A stretch of 64,000 nt of DNA from Collimonas fungivorans Ter331. Lineage in GTDB: Bacteria > Pseudomonadota > Gammaproteobacteria > Burkholderiales > Burkholderiaceae_D. Below, piece by piece: positions 8,346 through 17,183 of this stretch (position 1 is the stretch's first letter; each line of letters starts with the position of its first letter). The notes under the pieces are model-generated. The model searched no databases. It was not told where the DNA came from and was given only the letters and a program-made list of their open reading frames with translations. Made by a program: the position numbers and the translations under genes. The DNA is taken from positions 3,926,542 through 3,990,541 of the forward strand of contig NC_015856.1 of NCBI RefSeq assembly GCF_000221045.1, given 5' to 3'.

Positions 8346-9564
8346 TGCCACCTCCATTTGAAATTGTTCCAAGCATGCGCAGCGGCGCCAGGTTAGTTTG
8401 TGCAGTCAATTCGTCGGCGCCGTCGCGGCGGGGGAGGTTTTCAAGCTGCCGTGCCTCATTGCGATCCATGATGCCGTTTTGCACGCCCTTAGCATAAATT
8501 TCGAATCTATCCTTGATGGACCCACGCAGCAGCGCATCGAAATTGAACTCTGCGGACATCGTGGCGCGCTGCGCCGACGTCATGACGCGTTTACGAACAG
8601 CCTGCTCGATATTGATCAGGATCGGGCGAATCGAAAACTTGTAAAATCCATCTATAATCTGCTCGATGCCAGATCCCCATGCGGTAACGTTGGAGTGGTG
8701 CACCAGCACCGGAGGCACGTCAAACCAACGACAGATCTCTTCTACGCTGAACTTACGCGTTTCCAGCAATTGCTGATCCTCAGGAGACAGGCTTAATTGT
8801 TGATACTTCATTGCCGCCTCAAGAACATACAAACGCGACGTTGATCCTACGGCCATCTCAGCGAAACGCTCCTGGAGCGCCAGGCGTTGTTCTGCCTTCA
8901 ATACCGAGTCGGTCATCAAGACGCCGGTTGGTTTTCCGCTATTTCCGAATATCTTGGATGCGGACACCTGGGCTGCGGTGGCCTCGTTGATACTGGCGCT
9001 CATGAACTCCAACTTAGCCAGGCCGGTTGTCCCGTTCCCCAATCCTTTCAGATGGAGCACATTTTCCTCAGACAAAGCTGCTACATCGTTTCCAATTCGG
9101 TACAAATACACCATGGAGCTATCCGGCAGAACGAAAGATTCGACCTGATCGGCAGGCATTGGCCATACCGCTATTGCCTCTCCCTTCGTGTCCCGGTCAA
9201 TGCGGCCGTAAGCATTCCCGCGCAGATCATGGTTCATCATCATGGCGCGCCAGAACTCAAAAGGCGTCATGCGTGCATTTGGCGAATCGTGCAATATCGA
9301 ATACAGACGCGAAAGACGGGCAATATCTTTCTGGCCATTAGCGAGGCTCTGGTAGGCAAAAAATGGCAGGCTGGCAACGGTCGTAGCGCGACGGTCGATA
9401 CATGCCCAGACCGTACTAATTTGTAACGCACCATCGACATCAGCGGTACGCGCTCCCTCGACCAACGAGGCACCTGGCACCGCATGCTGCAGGCCAAGCC
9501 GTTCGTTGATGGGAGATCTGACCCACCCGAACCAGCCGAGTACGGATGCGAGATTAATTTGCAT
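8314..9564 (-). CDS. Portal protein
   Basis: 416 residues starting MQINLASVLGWFGWVR. Contains the HK97-type portal pattern: ISTVWACIDRRATTVASLPF, LYSILHDSPNARMTPFEF in outline, RGNAYGRIDRD, and a C-terminal ARQLENLPRRDGAD segment. Forms the dodecameric DNA channel at the capsid vertex and the docking site for terminase. Lies immediately after the large terminase gene, the conserved order. Confidence 0.95.
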   Translation of the reverse strand: MQINLASVLGWFGWVRSPINERLGLQHAVPGASLVEGARTADVDGALQISTVWACIDRRATTVASLPFFAYQSLANGQKDIARLSRLYSILHDSPNARMTPFEFWRAMMMNHDLRGNAYGRIDRDTKGEAIAVWPMPADQVESFVLPDSSMVYLYRIGNDVAALSEENVLHLKGLGNGTTGLAKLEFMSASINEATAAQVSASKIFGNSGKPTGVLMTDSVLKAEQRLALQERFAEMAVGSTSRLYVLEAAMKYQQLSLSPEDQQLLETRKFSVEEICRWFDVPPVLVHHSNVTAWGSGIEQIIDGFYKFSIRPILINIEQAVRKRVMTSAQRATMSAEFNFDALLRGSIKDRFEIYAKGVQNGIMDRNEARQLENLPRRDGADELTAQTNLAPLRMLGTISNGGGNVATKNPQAQ

Positions 9565-9571
9565 GGGTCAG

Positions 9572-11299
9572 TTAACCAATAATGGGCGAGTTAATGAAGT
9601 CATCAAGATCTTCCTCAGGTTCATGTTTTGACATTACGCCCACAGCCATAACGCCCGCTACAATGCCGTCAACACGGCCAGTGGCACGCTCTTTGACAAT
9701 TTTTCGATTTCCCGCAGGGTCAGTCATCAACACCACGTTGGCCGCACACCAAGTCATGACGGGGTTACCGTTATGTTTCATGCGGCGATCCAACAGCATT
9801 CTCTCGAACTCGTCGACCGCCGGCGCCATATCTTTGAAGCCTTGGCCGAACGGCACCAATGGCGGTAAGCTCACACCCTCGCGCTCAACCAGTTGCTGGA
9901 AGTCTTCCAGCCGCCAACGGTCACAGGCGATTTCACGCAGGTCGAACACAGAGGCCAGAGCGGCAATCCTGTTCAGCACTGCGAGCTTATCGACTGCCCG
10001 TCCAGGTAGCGCTTCGAGATGCCCGGCATCACGCCAGGCGAGATATGGCACGCGATCTTTGTCGGCTTTGTCATGCAAACCATCGCCCGGCAGCCAGAAA
10101 TATGGAATCAGGCGTGTTACCGGATCTTCTGGAGTGGGATCAAGCGCAACCACAAATGCCGTCAAATCCTGCGTACTCGACAGATCAAGGCCAGCTGTTC
10201 CGCTACGACCGTAGAAATGTTCCAGCGGTATCGGTGGATTTTCTTCGCAGTTGAACCACACTTCTCCTGAGATCCAAGGCGCCGATGCCTCGGTCCACTC
10301 ACAAAAGTTCAGGCGCCGCACTAGCGCCTCTTTCGACGGCATACCCCTGGCCTGCGTCACTTGCTCTCGCAAATATTTAAGTCCAGGAATCCCATTCTGC
10401 AGACTAGGATTTACCTTGTACCAGCACCGTTCATCCTTGAATGGATCGTCGCCAAGGTCGAGGGAACAGATGAAAGCAAAAAAACTGTCGTCCTTCAACA
10501 GGCCGGCGCATACCTTGGAACCGTAGTCGTGGTAATCCCAGCACACGGTACGCTTGTCGGTACCGGAATTGGTGATCATGAAAATCAGCGCTTGTTCCCG
10601 GCTCTTCGTGCCAGCACGCATCATTTCTACGACATTTGCATTCTTGTGTTCGTGGATCTCATCAAGCAGTGCCATATGTGGCCGTGGACCTGATTGTCCA
10701 TCGTCAGCGCTGATTGGCCGGAAAAAGCTGGAGGTCTTGTTGTAGGCAAGATTCCATTCCTTTCCCTTACTGCCTGATACAGTCAATCGCTTTGCCAACG
10801 CCGGCGACTGGTCATACATCGCTACGGCATCGCGAAACAGAATCTGAGCCTGGTCCTTTTTAGTCGCCGCCGCATATACCTCTGCGCGCGGCTCGTTATC
10901 GGCGGTCAAGCCGAACAGGCCCACACCCGCGGCCAGCGGCGATTTCCCGCTACCTTTCGCAGTCTCTACATACGCCACACGAAAGCGGCGAAAGCCATCG
11001 GCACCCTTCCAGCCAAACAGGCAGCCTATTACGAATGCCTGCCATGGCAACACCTCGAATGGCTTACCCTCGAACTGACCGCCGTTGAGACAGAGCACAT
11101 CCTCAAAAAAACCAATCGCATGTTGCGCCGCTTCCAAATCCCAGCACAACCCGCGTTTAGATCCTTGCGCCAGGTCATTTAGATGCCGTTGACATGCGGC
11201 GCGAATATCCGGACCAGCAACAATCTGTGCAGCAATGACGCTGCGCGCGTACTCGGTGGCGCGATCAGAAATATTTGGCTGCAGCGTCTTTTTGGGCAT
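9572..11299 (-). CDS. Terminase large subunit
   Basis: 575 residues. Walker A AKGSGKS at residues ~114-120, Walker B MALLDE at ~210-215, and a C-terminal nuclease core with Asp in GLDLSSTQDLTAF near residue 370. This is the YmfN/HK97-like ATPase-nuclease that cuts concatemers and packages DNA through the portal. The start overlaps the small terminase gene by 35 bases. Length is normal for the family. Confidence 0.96.
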   Translation of the reverse strand: MPKKTLQPNISDRATEYARSVIAAQIVAGPDIRAACQRHLNDLAQGSKRGLCWDLEAAQHAIGFFEDVLCLNGGQFEGKPFEVLPWQAFVIGCLFGWKGADGFRRFRVAYVETAKGSGKSPLAAGVGLFGLTADNEPRAEVYAAATKKDQAQILFRDAVAMYDQSPALAKRLTVSGSKGKEWNLAYNKTSSFFRPISADDGQSGPRPHMALLDEIHEHKNANVVEMMRAGTKSREQALIFMITNSGTDKRTVCWDYHDYGSKVCAGLLKDDSFFAFICSLDLGDDPFKDERCWYKVNPSLQNGIPGLKYLREQVTQARGMPSKEALVRRLNFCEWTEASAPWISGEVWFNCEENPPIPLEHFYGRSGTAGLDLSSTQDLTAFVVALDPTPEDPVTRLIPYFWLPGDGLHDKADKDRVPYLAWRDAGHLEALPGRAVDKLAVLNRIAALASVFDLREIACDRWRLEDFQQLVEREGVSLPPLVPFGQGFKDMAPAVDEFERMLLDRRMKHNGNPVMTWCAANVVLMTDPAGNRKIVKERATGRVDGIVAGVMAVGVMSKHEPEEDLDDFINSPIIG

Positions 11300-11774
11300 T
11301 GGGGAAAAGTTCGCCTTGCGGCGCCGGTATCTGCAGTCGCGCTCTGGCCGACGGATTCAATCCAAAGGAAGCACCTGCGGTCCGCATACGGTCTTCGGCA
11401 CGGTTAGCAACTTGCATCCATGCAGACATTTGCTTGTAACCACTGGGTGTGCTCTCGACGAAACCCTTCTCCTTTTGATCGGCAATCTGTTTCCGAGCGT
11501 ATTTCCAATCGGCCCATGCCTGGCAATACACTGCTAGCTCTCCACGATCCAACTTTGACACCAGTCCCAATAGCACCAGGTCAGCAGCAATGCGCTTCCA
11601 TTCGGCCTTTGCATCTGGTGTCAGAAAATCTGGACAGGTAGGCGCTTCCGCCTTCACGACTACGGCAGTACCGGCGCCGGCAAGTTCTGCCGCTGATTTT
11701 TTACTGGGGTTTCCACGTATGACGTGGATGTTCGTTGGCGTTGCTCGACGCCCTGAATTTGAAGTGCCTGCCAT
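11265..11774 (-). CDS. Terminase small subunit (P27 family-like)
   Basis: 169 residues. The N-terminus (MAGTSNSGRRATPTNIHVIR, then GNPSKK) and the middle block 'W..i...L..lglls.lD...l..Yc.a...w' match the P27 small terminase family, which recognises the packaging site. It is directly upstream of and overlaps the large subunit. No HTH was assigned with confidence, but family pattern and position agree. Confidence 0.9.
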   Translation of the reverse strand: MAGTSNSGRRATPTNIHVIRGNPSKKSAAELAGAGTAVVVKAEAPTCPDFLTPDAKAEWKRIAADLVLLGLVSKLDRGELAVYCQAWADWKYARKQIADQKEKGFVESTPSGYKQMSAWMQVANRAEDRMRTAGASFGLNPSARARLQIPAPQGELFPNAQKDAAAKYF

Positions 11775-11975
11775 GTTGATTCCTCGATATACCCCCCTCC
11801 CATATTTCCCGCTGATGTGAACGAAGGTATACGAGCGGTCTTACGCGATGGGGTTTTGGAGTTTTGACCCGCCCCGGCCACAGTTGATGAGAATCTCTTT
11901 CATTTGATGAAAAATCGAAAATTCTGTAAATCCGAACATTTCCCGCCATCGGCGCTCGGTGGTGGGGCGCACGAT
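11775..11975. other. Non-coding gap upstream of small terminase, possible packaging site
   Basis: About 200 bases without a convincing gene on either strand. It lies between a small phage gene and the small terminase gene. In HK97-like phages with an adjacent HNH nuclease, cos lies in this neighbourhood. I see no recognisable cos core, so this is a positional suggestion only. Confidence 0.3.
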
Positions 11976-12236
11976 CTATGCCTCGACCTTACAGCCGGGA
12001 GTAATAGCCAACGCCACCGGTTGCATACATGTACCAAGCACATAGAGCACAACCGAGCCACCGTCTACCAAGACATGAAGTTCTTCGGCGGTTGGTTTCC
12101 AGAATGACGCCACCGCTGGCGCGCCATCCAGCTCCGTTATAGTTACTGGCAAGGCCGAGCAGGGAACTACGTCCTGATCCCAACCGACAGGCGCACCAAA
12201 GACCGCATTGTTTGTCGGATGCTGAATGAAGTTCAT
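11976..12236 (-). CDS. Hypothetical phage protein between HNH nuclease and terminase
   Basis: 86 residues, starting MNFIQHPTNNAVFGAPVGWD. The ATG overlaps the HNH stop (ATGA), so the two are probably translated together. The predicted fold is beta-rich and compact, with no signal peptide or membrane helix. No family recognised. Neighbouring packaging genes make a role in packaging possible but unsupported by motif. Confidence 0.7.
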   Translation of the reverse strand: MNFIQHPTNNAVFGAPVGWDQDVVPCSALPVTITELDGAPAVASFWKPTAEELHVLVDGGSVVLYVLGTCMQPVALAITPGCKVEA

Positions 12237-12544
12237 AGCCTGTTCCAGTGGTGGTTTGCATCCAGAGGTAGGCCTGCAACATCACAACCACGCAGGGTTC
12301 CGGATTTCTCCAGCTGCTGCTTGGCTCCGTCATGGCATGGCTTGCATAGTGACTGCAAGTTCTTTGGGTCAAAGAACAACACCTCGTCACCGCGATGCGG
12401 CTTGATGTGATCCGCAACTGTTGCCGGTGTCACCTTGTCCAACCTCGAACACATAGCGCACAGCGGTGTATCAGTCAGCTGATAATGTCTAAGCCGATAC
12501 CAACGCTTGGTGTTATAGAGGTGTTTGTATGGACTCGCAGCCAT
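12233..12544 (-). CDS. HNH endonuclease
   Basis: 103 residues. CAMC and CKPCH zinc ligands frame the catalytic segment VADHIKPHRGD, then DPKNLQSLCKPCHD, giving the H-N-H triad. HNH proteins next to terminase genes (HK97 gp74 type) are known to be needed for efficient DNA cleavage and packaging in cos phages. It is the first gene of the late block; two terminator-like hairpins lie just upstream. Confidence 0.93.
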   Translation of the reverse strand: MAASPYKHLYNTKRWYRLRHYQLTDTPLCAMCSRLDKVTPATVADHIKPHRGDEVLFFDPKNLQSLCKPCHDGAKQQLEKSGTLRGCDVAGLPLDANHHWNRL

Positions 12545-12554
12545 CGGCGCTTAT

Positions 12555-12588
12555 AAAAAAGCCCGAGGTCGAGTGATCGACAACGGGC
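12555..12588 (-). terminator. Intrinsic terminator upstream of the late operon
   Basis: Minus strand: GCCCG-tt-GTCGA / TCGAC-ct-CGGGC, then TTTTTT. The stem is interrupted by one internal mismatch pair. It lies 11 bases upstream of the HNH start, a logical target for the adjacent Q-type antiterminator. Confidence 0.65.
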
Positions 12589-12633
12589 AAGCACGTCGCA
12601 CATGCAACGTGAAGGAGTAGATTGCGGAAACGA

Positions 12634-12666
12634 AAAAGCCCCGCCAAAACTGGCAGGGCTTTTTAC
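12634..12666. terminator. Bidirectional intrinsic terminator
   Basis: AAAAAGCCC-c-GCC AAAACT GGC-a-GGGCTTTTT. There is a T run on both strands, so it could stop transcription either way. It lies between the Q-like gene and the late genes. Confidence 0.75.
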
Positions 12667-12729
12667 TTGATATCTCTGGTCGTACCGATTACAACTTTAG
12701 CTGAATAATATGTGAAGTGTCGGAAATTT

Positions 12730-13134
12730 TCAAGCGATTCTTTTAACTTTGTTTTCTCTTACCCGGTCTTCGGCAGCGATAGTGATCTCGTGCAGCTCAT
12801 CCATCACTGCCACGTGCAGCTGATGCAGCCGAGTGTACACAGTATCGCGGTGACATCCCAATTCATGCGCCACCCGCTCCATTGTGAAATCCCCAGCCAG
12901 GTAGACCCAGTTCGCGACAGCATGCAGGTGCGCACGGTCCACCTTGAACCTGCTAACAATGTGCTCGATTTCCATAGCAGCTTCAACTGCCACGATAAGA
13001 TCCGTAGATGCATCGCCGTGCGATTGCACCAGGCGACAATAACTGGTCGAGCGTGGGAATCCTAGTCCACCGTCGTCGCGGCGCTTTGCCCAGGCGGCCC
13101 AATCAATCATTCTTTTGTTGATGTATTCAATCAT
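12730..13134 (-). CDS. Q-type phage antitermination protein
   Basis: 134 residues. The start MIEYINKRMIDWAAWAKRR, then DDGGLGFPRSTSYCRL, and the C-terminal HTH MERVAHELGCHRDTVYTRLH match the Phage_antitermQ family. Such proteins load on RNA polymerase at the late promoter and let it read through terminators. It is the last gene of the early-left operon, and two terminators separate it from the late genes, which fits that role. A sigma-like regulator is the main alternative. Confidence 0.75.
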   Translation of the reverse strand: MIEYINKRMIDWAAWAKRRDDGGLGFPRSTSYCRLVQSHGDASTDLIVAVEAAMEIEHIVSRFKVDRAHLHAVANWVYLAGDFTMERVAHELGCHRDTVYTRLHQLHVAVMDELHEITIAAEDRVRENKVKRIA

Positions 13135-13369
13135 TCGTAGCTCCCGTTAATTTATCAGCCATCACATTGCCGTCGACATTTCTCGCCGCCGATTTCAATA
13201 TCGGCACTCCTACCGCATATCCGTTCTCGCTTGCGCAGAACGTTGCCTGACCGTTTATTCCTTTGCGTATCTGCGCGTTGATCATGTCGCTATCAAAAGC
13301 CAACCTGAGAGCATCTATAAACGCTGCTGTCTGCGGCATTTGCTCTCTCATCTTTTCTTTTTTTGGCAT
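13127..13369 (-). CDS. Hypothetical phage protein upstream of Q
   Basis: 80 residues, starting MPKKEKMREQMPQTAAFIDA. Overlaps the Q-like gene start by 8 bases. Soluble, charged N-terminus, with a segment FIDALRLAFDSDMINAQIRKG that resembles small proteins found next to antiterminators in Burkholderiales prophages. Function unknown. Confidence 0.65.
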   Translation of the reverse strand: MPKKEKMREQMPQTAAFIDALRLAFDSDMINAQIRKGINGQATFCASENGYAVGVPILKSAARNVDGNVMADKLTGATND

Positions 13370-13390
13370 CTATATTTCAATAAAAAATAG

Positions 13391-13655
13391 TGTGCAGGGG
13401 TGTGCATGGTTAAAAATGAACCCTGCACAACGGAAACCCGCATGGATATTGGCTTTGTGCAGGGTGTGCAGGGTGTGCAGGGTTGGCAAGCCCCCATCGC
13501 GAGAAAAATATATTCAACTCACAAAAGCTAAAGAATAATTTCTCTCGCGTGCATGCGCGGAAACCATGCACACCCTGCACACCCTGCACAAACGCAGCAT
13601 TGGCGCTGGTTTCAACTGTGCAGGGTTGTCGATTACCCCTGCACAACCCTGCACA
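13391..13655. repeat. Iteron array TGTGCAGGG / CCCTGCACA, candidate phage origin
   Basis: Ten exact copies of the 9-mer, five in each orientation. TGTGCAGGG starts at 13,391, 13,456, 13,465, 13,474 and 13,617; CCCTGCACA starts at 13,421, 13,573, 13,582, 13,637 and 13,647. Two one-mismatch copies lie at 13,401 and 13,564. Left copies are mostly forward, right copies mostly reverse, flanking an AT-rich core at about 13,500-13,550. It lies at the 3' end of the primase-helicase gene. This looks like a replication origin bound by an initiator; no promoter or gene is evident here. Confidence 0.8.
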
Positions 13656-13668
13656 AAAGTGGCTAGAA

Positions 13669-16185
13669 TCATGCTTTAATCTCCAAAATGTTACGGAAAC
13701 GCGTAACGTCATCATCCAGCTTGGCTTCCGCGTCTTCGCCGACCAACAACACCGTGCGCATCTTTTTCTTTAATGCACCATCCTTAATCCACTTTCTGCT
13801 CTTCACTTCCCGACCGCTGATCAACTCGGAAAACTTCGTTAATGACAATTTTTTCTCGCCGGCACGCTCGCACCAGCGTTGATAGACGGCATGCAATTCA
13901 TCGGTCACACAGGAGCAATACGGCGCATCCACTTCAGAGTCGCGCCAGCGCTGGTAAAACACTTCCCAACTTGGTAAGCCGAAGGTGATCACGGCATCCT
14001 TTGAATCGGTGCGTAATGGCTTACTGTGCTCGTTGAAATCATCCACGGGATAGCTGAGAAGGAACTCGTAAAATGCCGCTGATGCCCCATCCTTGATAGC
14101 CTGCTTGAAGCGAGAGTAGAACGTGGTGGGCATGTGATTCAGCGCCTCAACTACCAAGAAACGCCGGTCTTCCGCATCCAGCGGCAGCGGCTGTCGCTCA
14201 TTGGACAGAAAGACAGAATTGAGGTGGTTGTCCTCGACACGCTCAGGCAATCCCTTTGGATTGATCCGCATATCCTTGCCGGTGATCATGTGCTTGATAG
14301 TGCCGATGTAATTGTGACGTTCGGCACGTCCTAAGACCTCTTCAAACAGCACAAATGTCTTGCGCGAACGCCAGTCGGTGAATGTCGATTCTAATTGATG
14401 CTGGCCGGCCGTTGTGCCATATTCGCCATAAATTGGTCGCATGATCCCATCAAAAAACAACGATTTACCTGTACCTTGTTTTTCCCCGAACATCAGCACC
14501 GCGGTGGACATTTTGGCGCCAGGATTTTGCAGCGGATAAGCCAACCACTTCAATAGCCACTCAAACACTTCAGCACCATTGCGCTCAGACGAACACAACG
14601 ATTCCAGCAATTCCAGCACCAGGGCAGCCAATACATCATTCTTCTGCGGCACCAAAGGGTAGCCATTAAACATATTGATGTGCGTTTCTGGATCCACCTG
14701 GAGACTTGGGTCGAATACCAAGTTTTCCGCATCTACCATCGTCCGGTGCGGACTTTCCAGCCAGCGCCCGGCCAGGTCAGGATATGCCGCACGCAGCGCG
14801 GCCAAACCAACTACCCTCCGCGCCGCGCGATCCCATACAGTTTCCGTGCCATACAACAGCACATATCGATCATGCAAATCCTTGAGCGGGTCTCCCCCAC
14901 CCCCTGACCTGCTGCTGATCGCCCGGCCACCCTTCAGCAAAGGCAAATCCTTGGCATCAATCGTCTTACGATCAGGATGGGCTAACCAGGCCTTGGCCAA
15001 TGTCGCGCCGGAAAAGGCAGCGAACGCCGACTTCTTCAGTAATTGCTTGTTCAGACTATCCCAGACATCGGTTTTCCCGTACACCAACGCGAAATGCTGG
15101 AGCAGCGACTCAAGCGAACCTTGCTTGACCTCTGGCGCCGTCGAATCGCCAGCCACGACGGTAGGAGCGTGAGGAACCACATTTGCCGGCGCGTACAGCA
15201 GGGCGCTTACAGCTGCTAATCCTTCCGCACAATGAAGATCATTGAAGTCGGTCAACATCGGCAGAGTTTCGTCGGTCTTGGTGGCTCGTCGTGGTGTAGT
15301 AAAAACGGGAAGCACTACAGATGCATTACCTATATCTGTGGCAGCGGCCTGCGCCTTCTCGACGCCTTTTCCGCCAGTGAGATAGTCGTCGTCAGCGCAA
15401 AACAGGATGGGACTGGAAGGATAGCGGGCACGCAGTATGCGCGCCGTCGAAAGCAACCCTGATGTATCGAAAGCAATAAAGACCGGCACCGAAAATTGAT
15501 ATGCAGCCCGCACCGACAAACCAGTTGCATAGCCCTCGCATATTGAAATCGCGTCGCCATCAGTCGGCGGTTGACCCAAACGACAAGCCGCGCCGGTCTT
15601 ATCCATACCACCGCTGTATTTTTTTGAACCATCAGCATTGATCTGCTGCTTGCCAACCATCGTCGGCGGCTCCGCATCGTAGCGCATCATGGGTACGACG
15701 ATAGCGCCGTCTGCCAGGTAACGACAAGATTCGCCGACGACCTGCTTACGCTCGAGGTAAGGCGATACACCATCTACAGCAGCCATTCGCCATTGGCTCT
15801 TCGCTCGATTAGATGCTGCAGCTGCTCGAGCGAGGCGATCGGACTCCGCCTTTGCCGCACGTTCGTCACGCGCCTTCTTTTGCGCAGCAAGAATTTCCGG
15901 AGGCACGTTCAGATCGTCTTGCCCAAAACTAAAACCGGCGGCTTGCGCTTCGGAAAACAAGCTGCCGATGCCGATCTTGCCACCGTTTTTGAAGGACTTC
16001 CATGATGATAATGCGGCACCATTGTTATATCCATCAGACGCGGAACTCCATTTCAACCATGCGTCGCGTGCATCATCGCCATATTCAGCTTTGAGTGCCA
16101 TACCCATACGGATCCAGGTATCACGGTCATCCGGTGAGACGAACGACAACGCCCGGCTTGCAACCTCCAACGTTGTCGCTATCAT
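13669..16185 (-). CDS. Phage primase-helicase (PriCT_2, Toprim and DUF5906-type helicase domains)
   Basis: 838 residues. Residues ~10-85 match the PriCT_2 region. Residues ~205-300 form a Toprim-like domain (ISICEGYATGLSV, then FCADDD). The C-terminal third is a superfamily 3-type helicase with Walker A GEKQGTGKS at 567-575 and LFEEV further on. Expected to prime and unwind phage DNA. Unusual: residues ~357-420 and ~434-494 are similar to each other (YGKTDVWDS versus YGTETVWDR), an internal duplication. The gene's 3' end abuts the iteron array. Confidence 0.92.
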   Translation of the reverse strand: MIATTLEVASRALSFVSPDDRDTWIRMGMALKAEYGDDARDAWLKWSSASDGYNNGAALSSWKSFKNGGKIGIGSLFSEAQAAGFSFGQDDLNVPPEILAAQKKARDERAAKAESDRLARAAAASNRAKSQWRMAAVDGVSPYLERKQVVGESCRYLADGAIVVPMMRYDAEPPTMVGKQQINADGSKKYSGGMDKTGAACRLGQPPTDGDAISICEGYATGLSVRAAYQFSVPVFIAFDTSGLLSTARILRARYPSSPILFCADDDYLTGGKGVEKAQAAATDIGNASVVLPVFTTPRRATKTDETLPMLTDFNDLHCAEGLAAVSALLYAPANVVPHAPTVVAGDSTAPEVKQGSLESLLQHFALVYGKTDVWDSLNKQLLKKSAFAAFSGATLAKAWLAHPDRKTIDAKDLPLLKGGRAISSRSGGGGDPLKDLHDRYVLLYGTETVWDRAARRVVGLAALRAAYPDLAGRWLESPHRTMVDAENLVFDPSLQVDPETHINMFNGYPLVPQKNDVLAALVLELLESLCSSERNGAEVFEWLLKWLAYPLQNPGAKMSTAVLMFGEKQGTGKSLFFDGIMRPIYGEYGTTAGQHQLESTFTDWRSRKTFVLFEEVLGRAERHNYIGTIKHMITGKDMRINPKGLPERVEDNHLNSVFLSNERQPLPLDAEDRRFLVVEALNHMPTTFYSRFKQAIKDGASAAFYEFLLSYPVDDFNEHSKPLRTDSKDAVITFGLPSWEVFYQRWRDSEVDAPYCSCVTDELHAVYQRWCERAGEKKLSLTKFSELISGREVKSRKWIKDGALKKKMRTVLLVGEDAEAKLDDDVTRFRNILEIKA

Positions 16186-16637
16186 TTATCGCGTACCCCT
16201 CTGGATACACGGTGACCACCTATCAACGAAGGAACAGAGCGCAAATCGTCCATCCCTGCTCGTTGTGGTCCTGAGCCCATCATTTTTCTGAAGTAGGAAA
16301 TGCACATTGGCTTAAATTCCGGCGCCTCACGCACCTGCGCCACTTTCCCTACATATCGTGTCGGCGTCGGTACTGCACCATGATGCTCTAGGTATTCACA
16401 ACCATTTTCAGTAATGCTGACCGACTGTCCAACTTCGACCCGCACCAAATGCAATTGCTCAAGTTGATCGATTGCCTTGACTATTTTCCCAATCGACTTG
16501 TATTCACGCGGCAGCACAGGCATCAATTGATCTGGCTTTGCCGGACCACCTAATGTATGCAGTAAAGCGAGCATGCGAAACGCTACAGTCCTCGGTCTGG
16601 GTCCGCTTGGTCGTATGACTTTTGTTGCGGATGTCAT
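16182..16637 (-). CDS. Winged-helix-like hypothetical phage protein
   Basis: 151 residues, overlapping the primase-helicase start by 4 bases. Residues ~15-75 (RMLALLHTLGGPAKPDQL, then IDQLEQLHLVRVE and ITENGCEYLEHHG) read like a winged helix-turn-helix. The basic C-terminal tail is suited to DNA contact. Coupling to the primase suggests a helicase loader or replication accessory role, which is inference from context only. Confidence 0.65.
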   Translation of the reverse strand: MTSATKVIRPSGPRPRTVAFRMLALLHTLGGPAKPDQLMPVLPREYKSIGKIVKAIDQLEQLHLVRVEVGQSVSITENGCEYLEHHGAVPTPTRYVGKVAQVREAPEFKPMCISYFRKMMGSGPQRAGMDDLRSVPSLIGGHRVSRGVRDK

Positions 16638-17098
16638 TCCAACTCGCTCCCTTGCGCATCTCGGCAGTAGATGCGGAACGTCAGCCCAAGCAGCTCCTGC
16701 ATGTCCTTGTGAATTTCATCGCCAATCGCCGACAAGTCCGCACGCTCGCGCTTGTCGACCTCGCCGTCGGCAGTGGCTTCACTGAAGCGGCGGGAGAGCA
16801 AACCAATGTGACTGTGGAGCTGATTGAACTTGTTCAGCAGCGCTTCGTTGTCGATGTCCACCGCCGACGGCATTGCCACAAATACCCCGCCGCTTGCCGT
16901 GGCGATCGCTTCCGCGAAATATGTCGTGCTAGAAAAGGCTTGCATCTGTAGCGCAGTGTCAACACACAAAGATTGCCCCTTGCGCTCGTAGATCCGGTTT
17001 TCCAGGGCATCCCGGCTCATTCCCAAAGCTGCAGAGATTGCGTCCCAGCCACCGGAAAACTGCTTAATCATGCTTAGGTACGATTGACGAAGGTTCAC
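16634..17098 (-). CDS. CII/YmfL-like phage regulatory protein
   Basis: 154 residues from a GTG start at 17,098 with AAGGAA 8 bases upstream. The N-terminal block GGWDAISAALGMSRDALENR is an HTH of the type in YmfL/CII-like regulators of Cro-CI switches. The C-terminus is helical. Lies right after the Cro-like gene, the position of CII in lambdoid phages, so an activator of lysogeny or early regulator is likely. A 4-base overlap links it to the following gene. Confidence 0.7.
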   Translation of the reverse strand: MNLRQSYLSMIKQFSGGWDAISAALGMSRDALENRIYERKGQSLCVDTALQMQAFSSTTYFAEAIATASGGVFVAMPSAVDIDNEALLNKFNQLHSHIGLLSRRFSEATADGEVDKRERADLSAIGDEIHKDMQELLGLTFRIYCRDAQGSELE

Positions 17099-17183
17099 AA
17101 CGATTCCTTTTTCCTGTGGTTTTTTTATTGGCTATGATTGAGTACTATTTGGTCATCGATGAGCCACAGCAGATGCTTGAAGG

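Noticed and set aside
13391-13655. CRISPR array
   Set aside because: Units are 9 bp, mixed in orientation, some adjacent without spacers, and no cas genes are present.
13410-13773. Short open frames across the iteron array
   Set aside because: They only translate the repeats (for example Val-Cys-Arg or His-Pro-Ala runs) and overlap each other on both strands.
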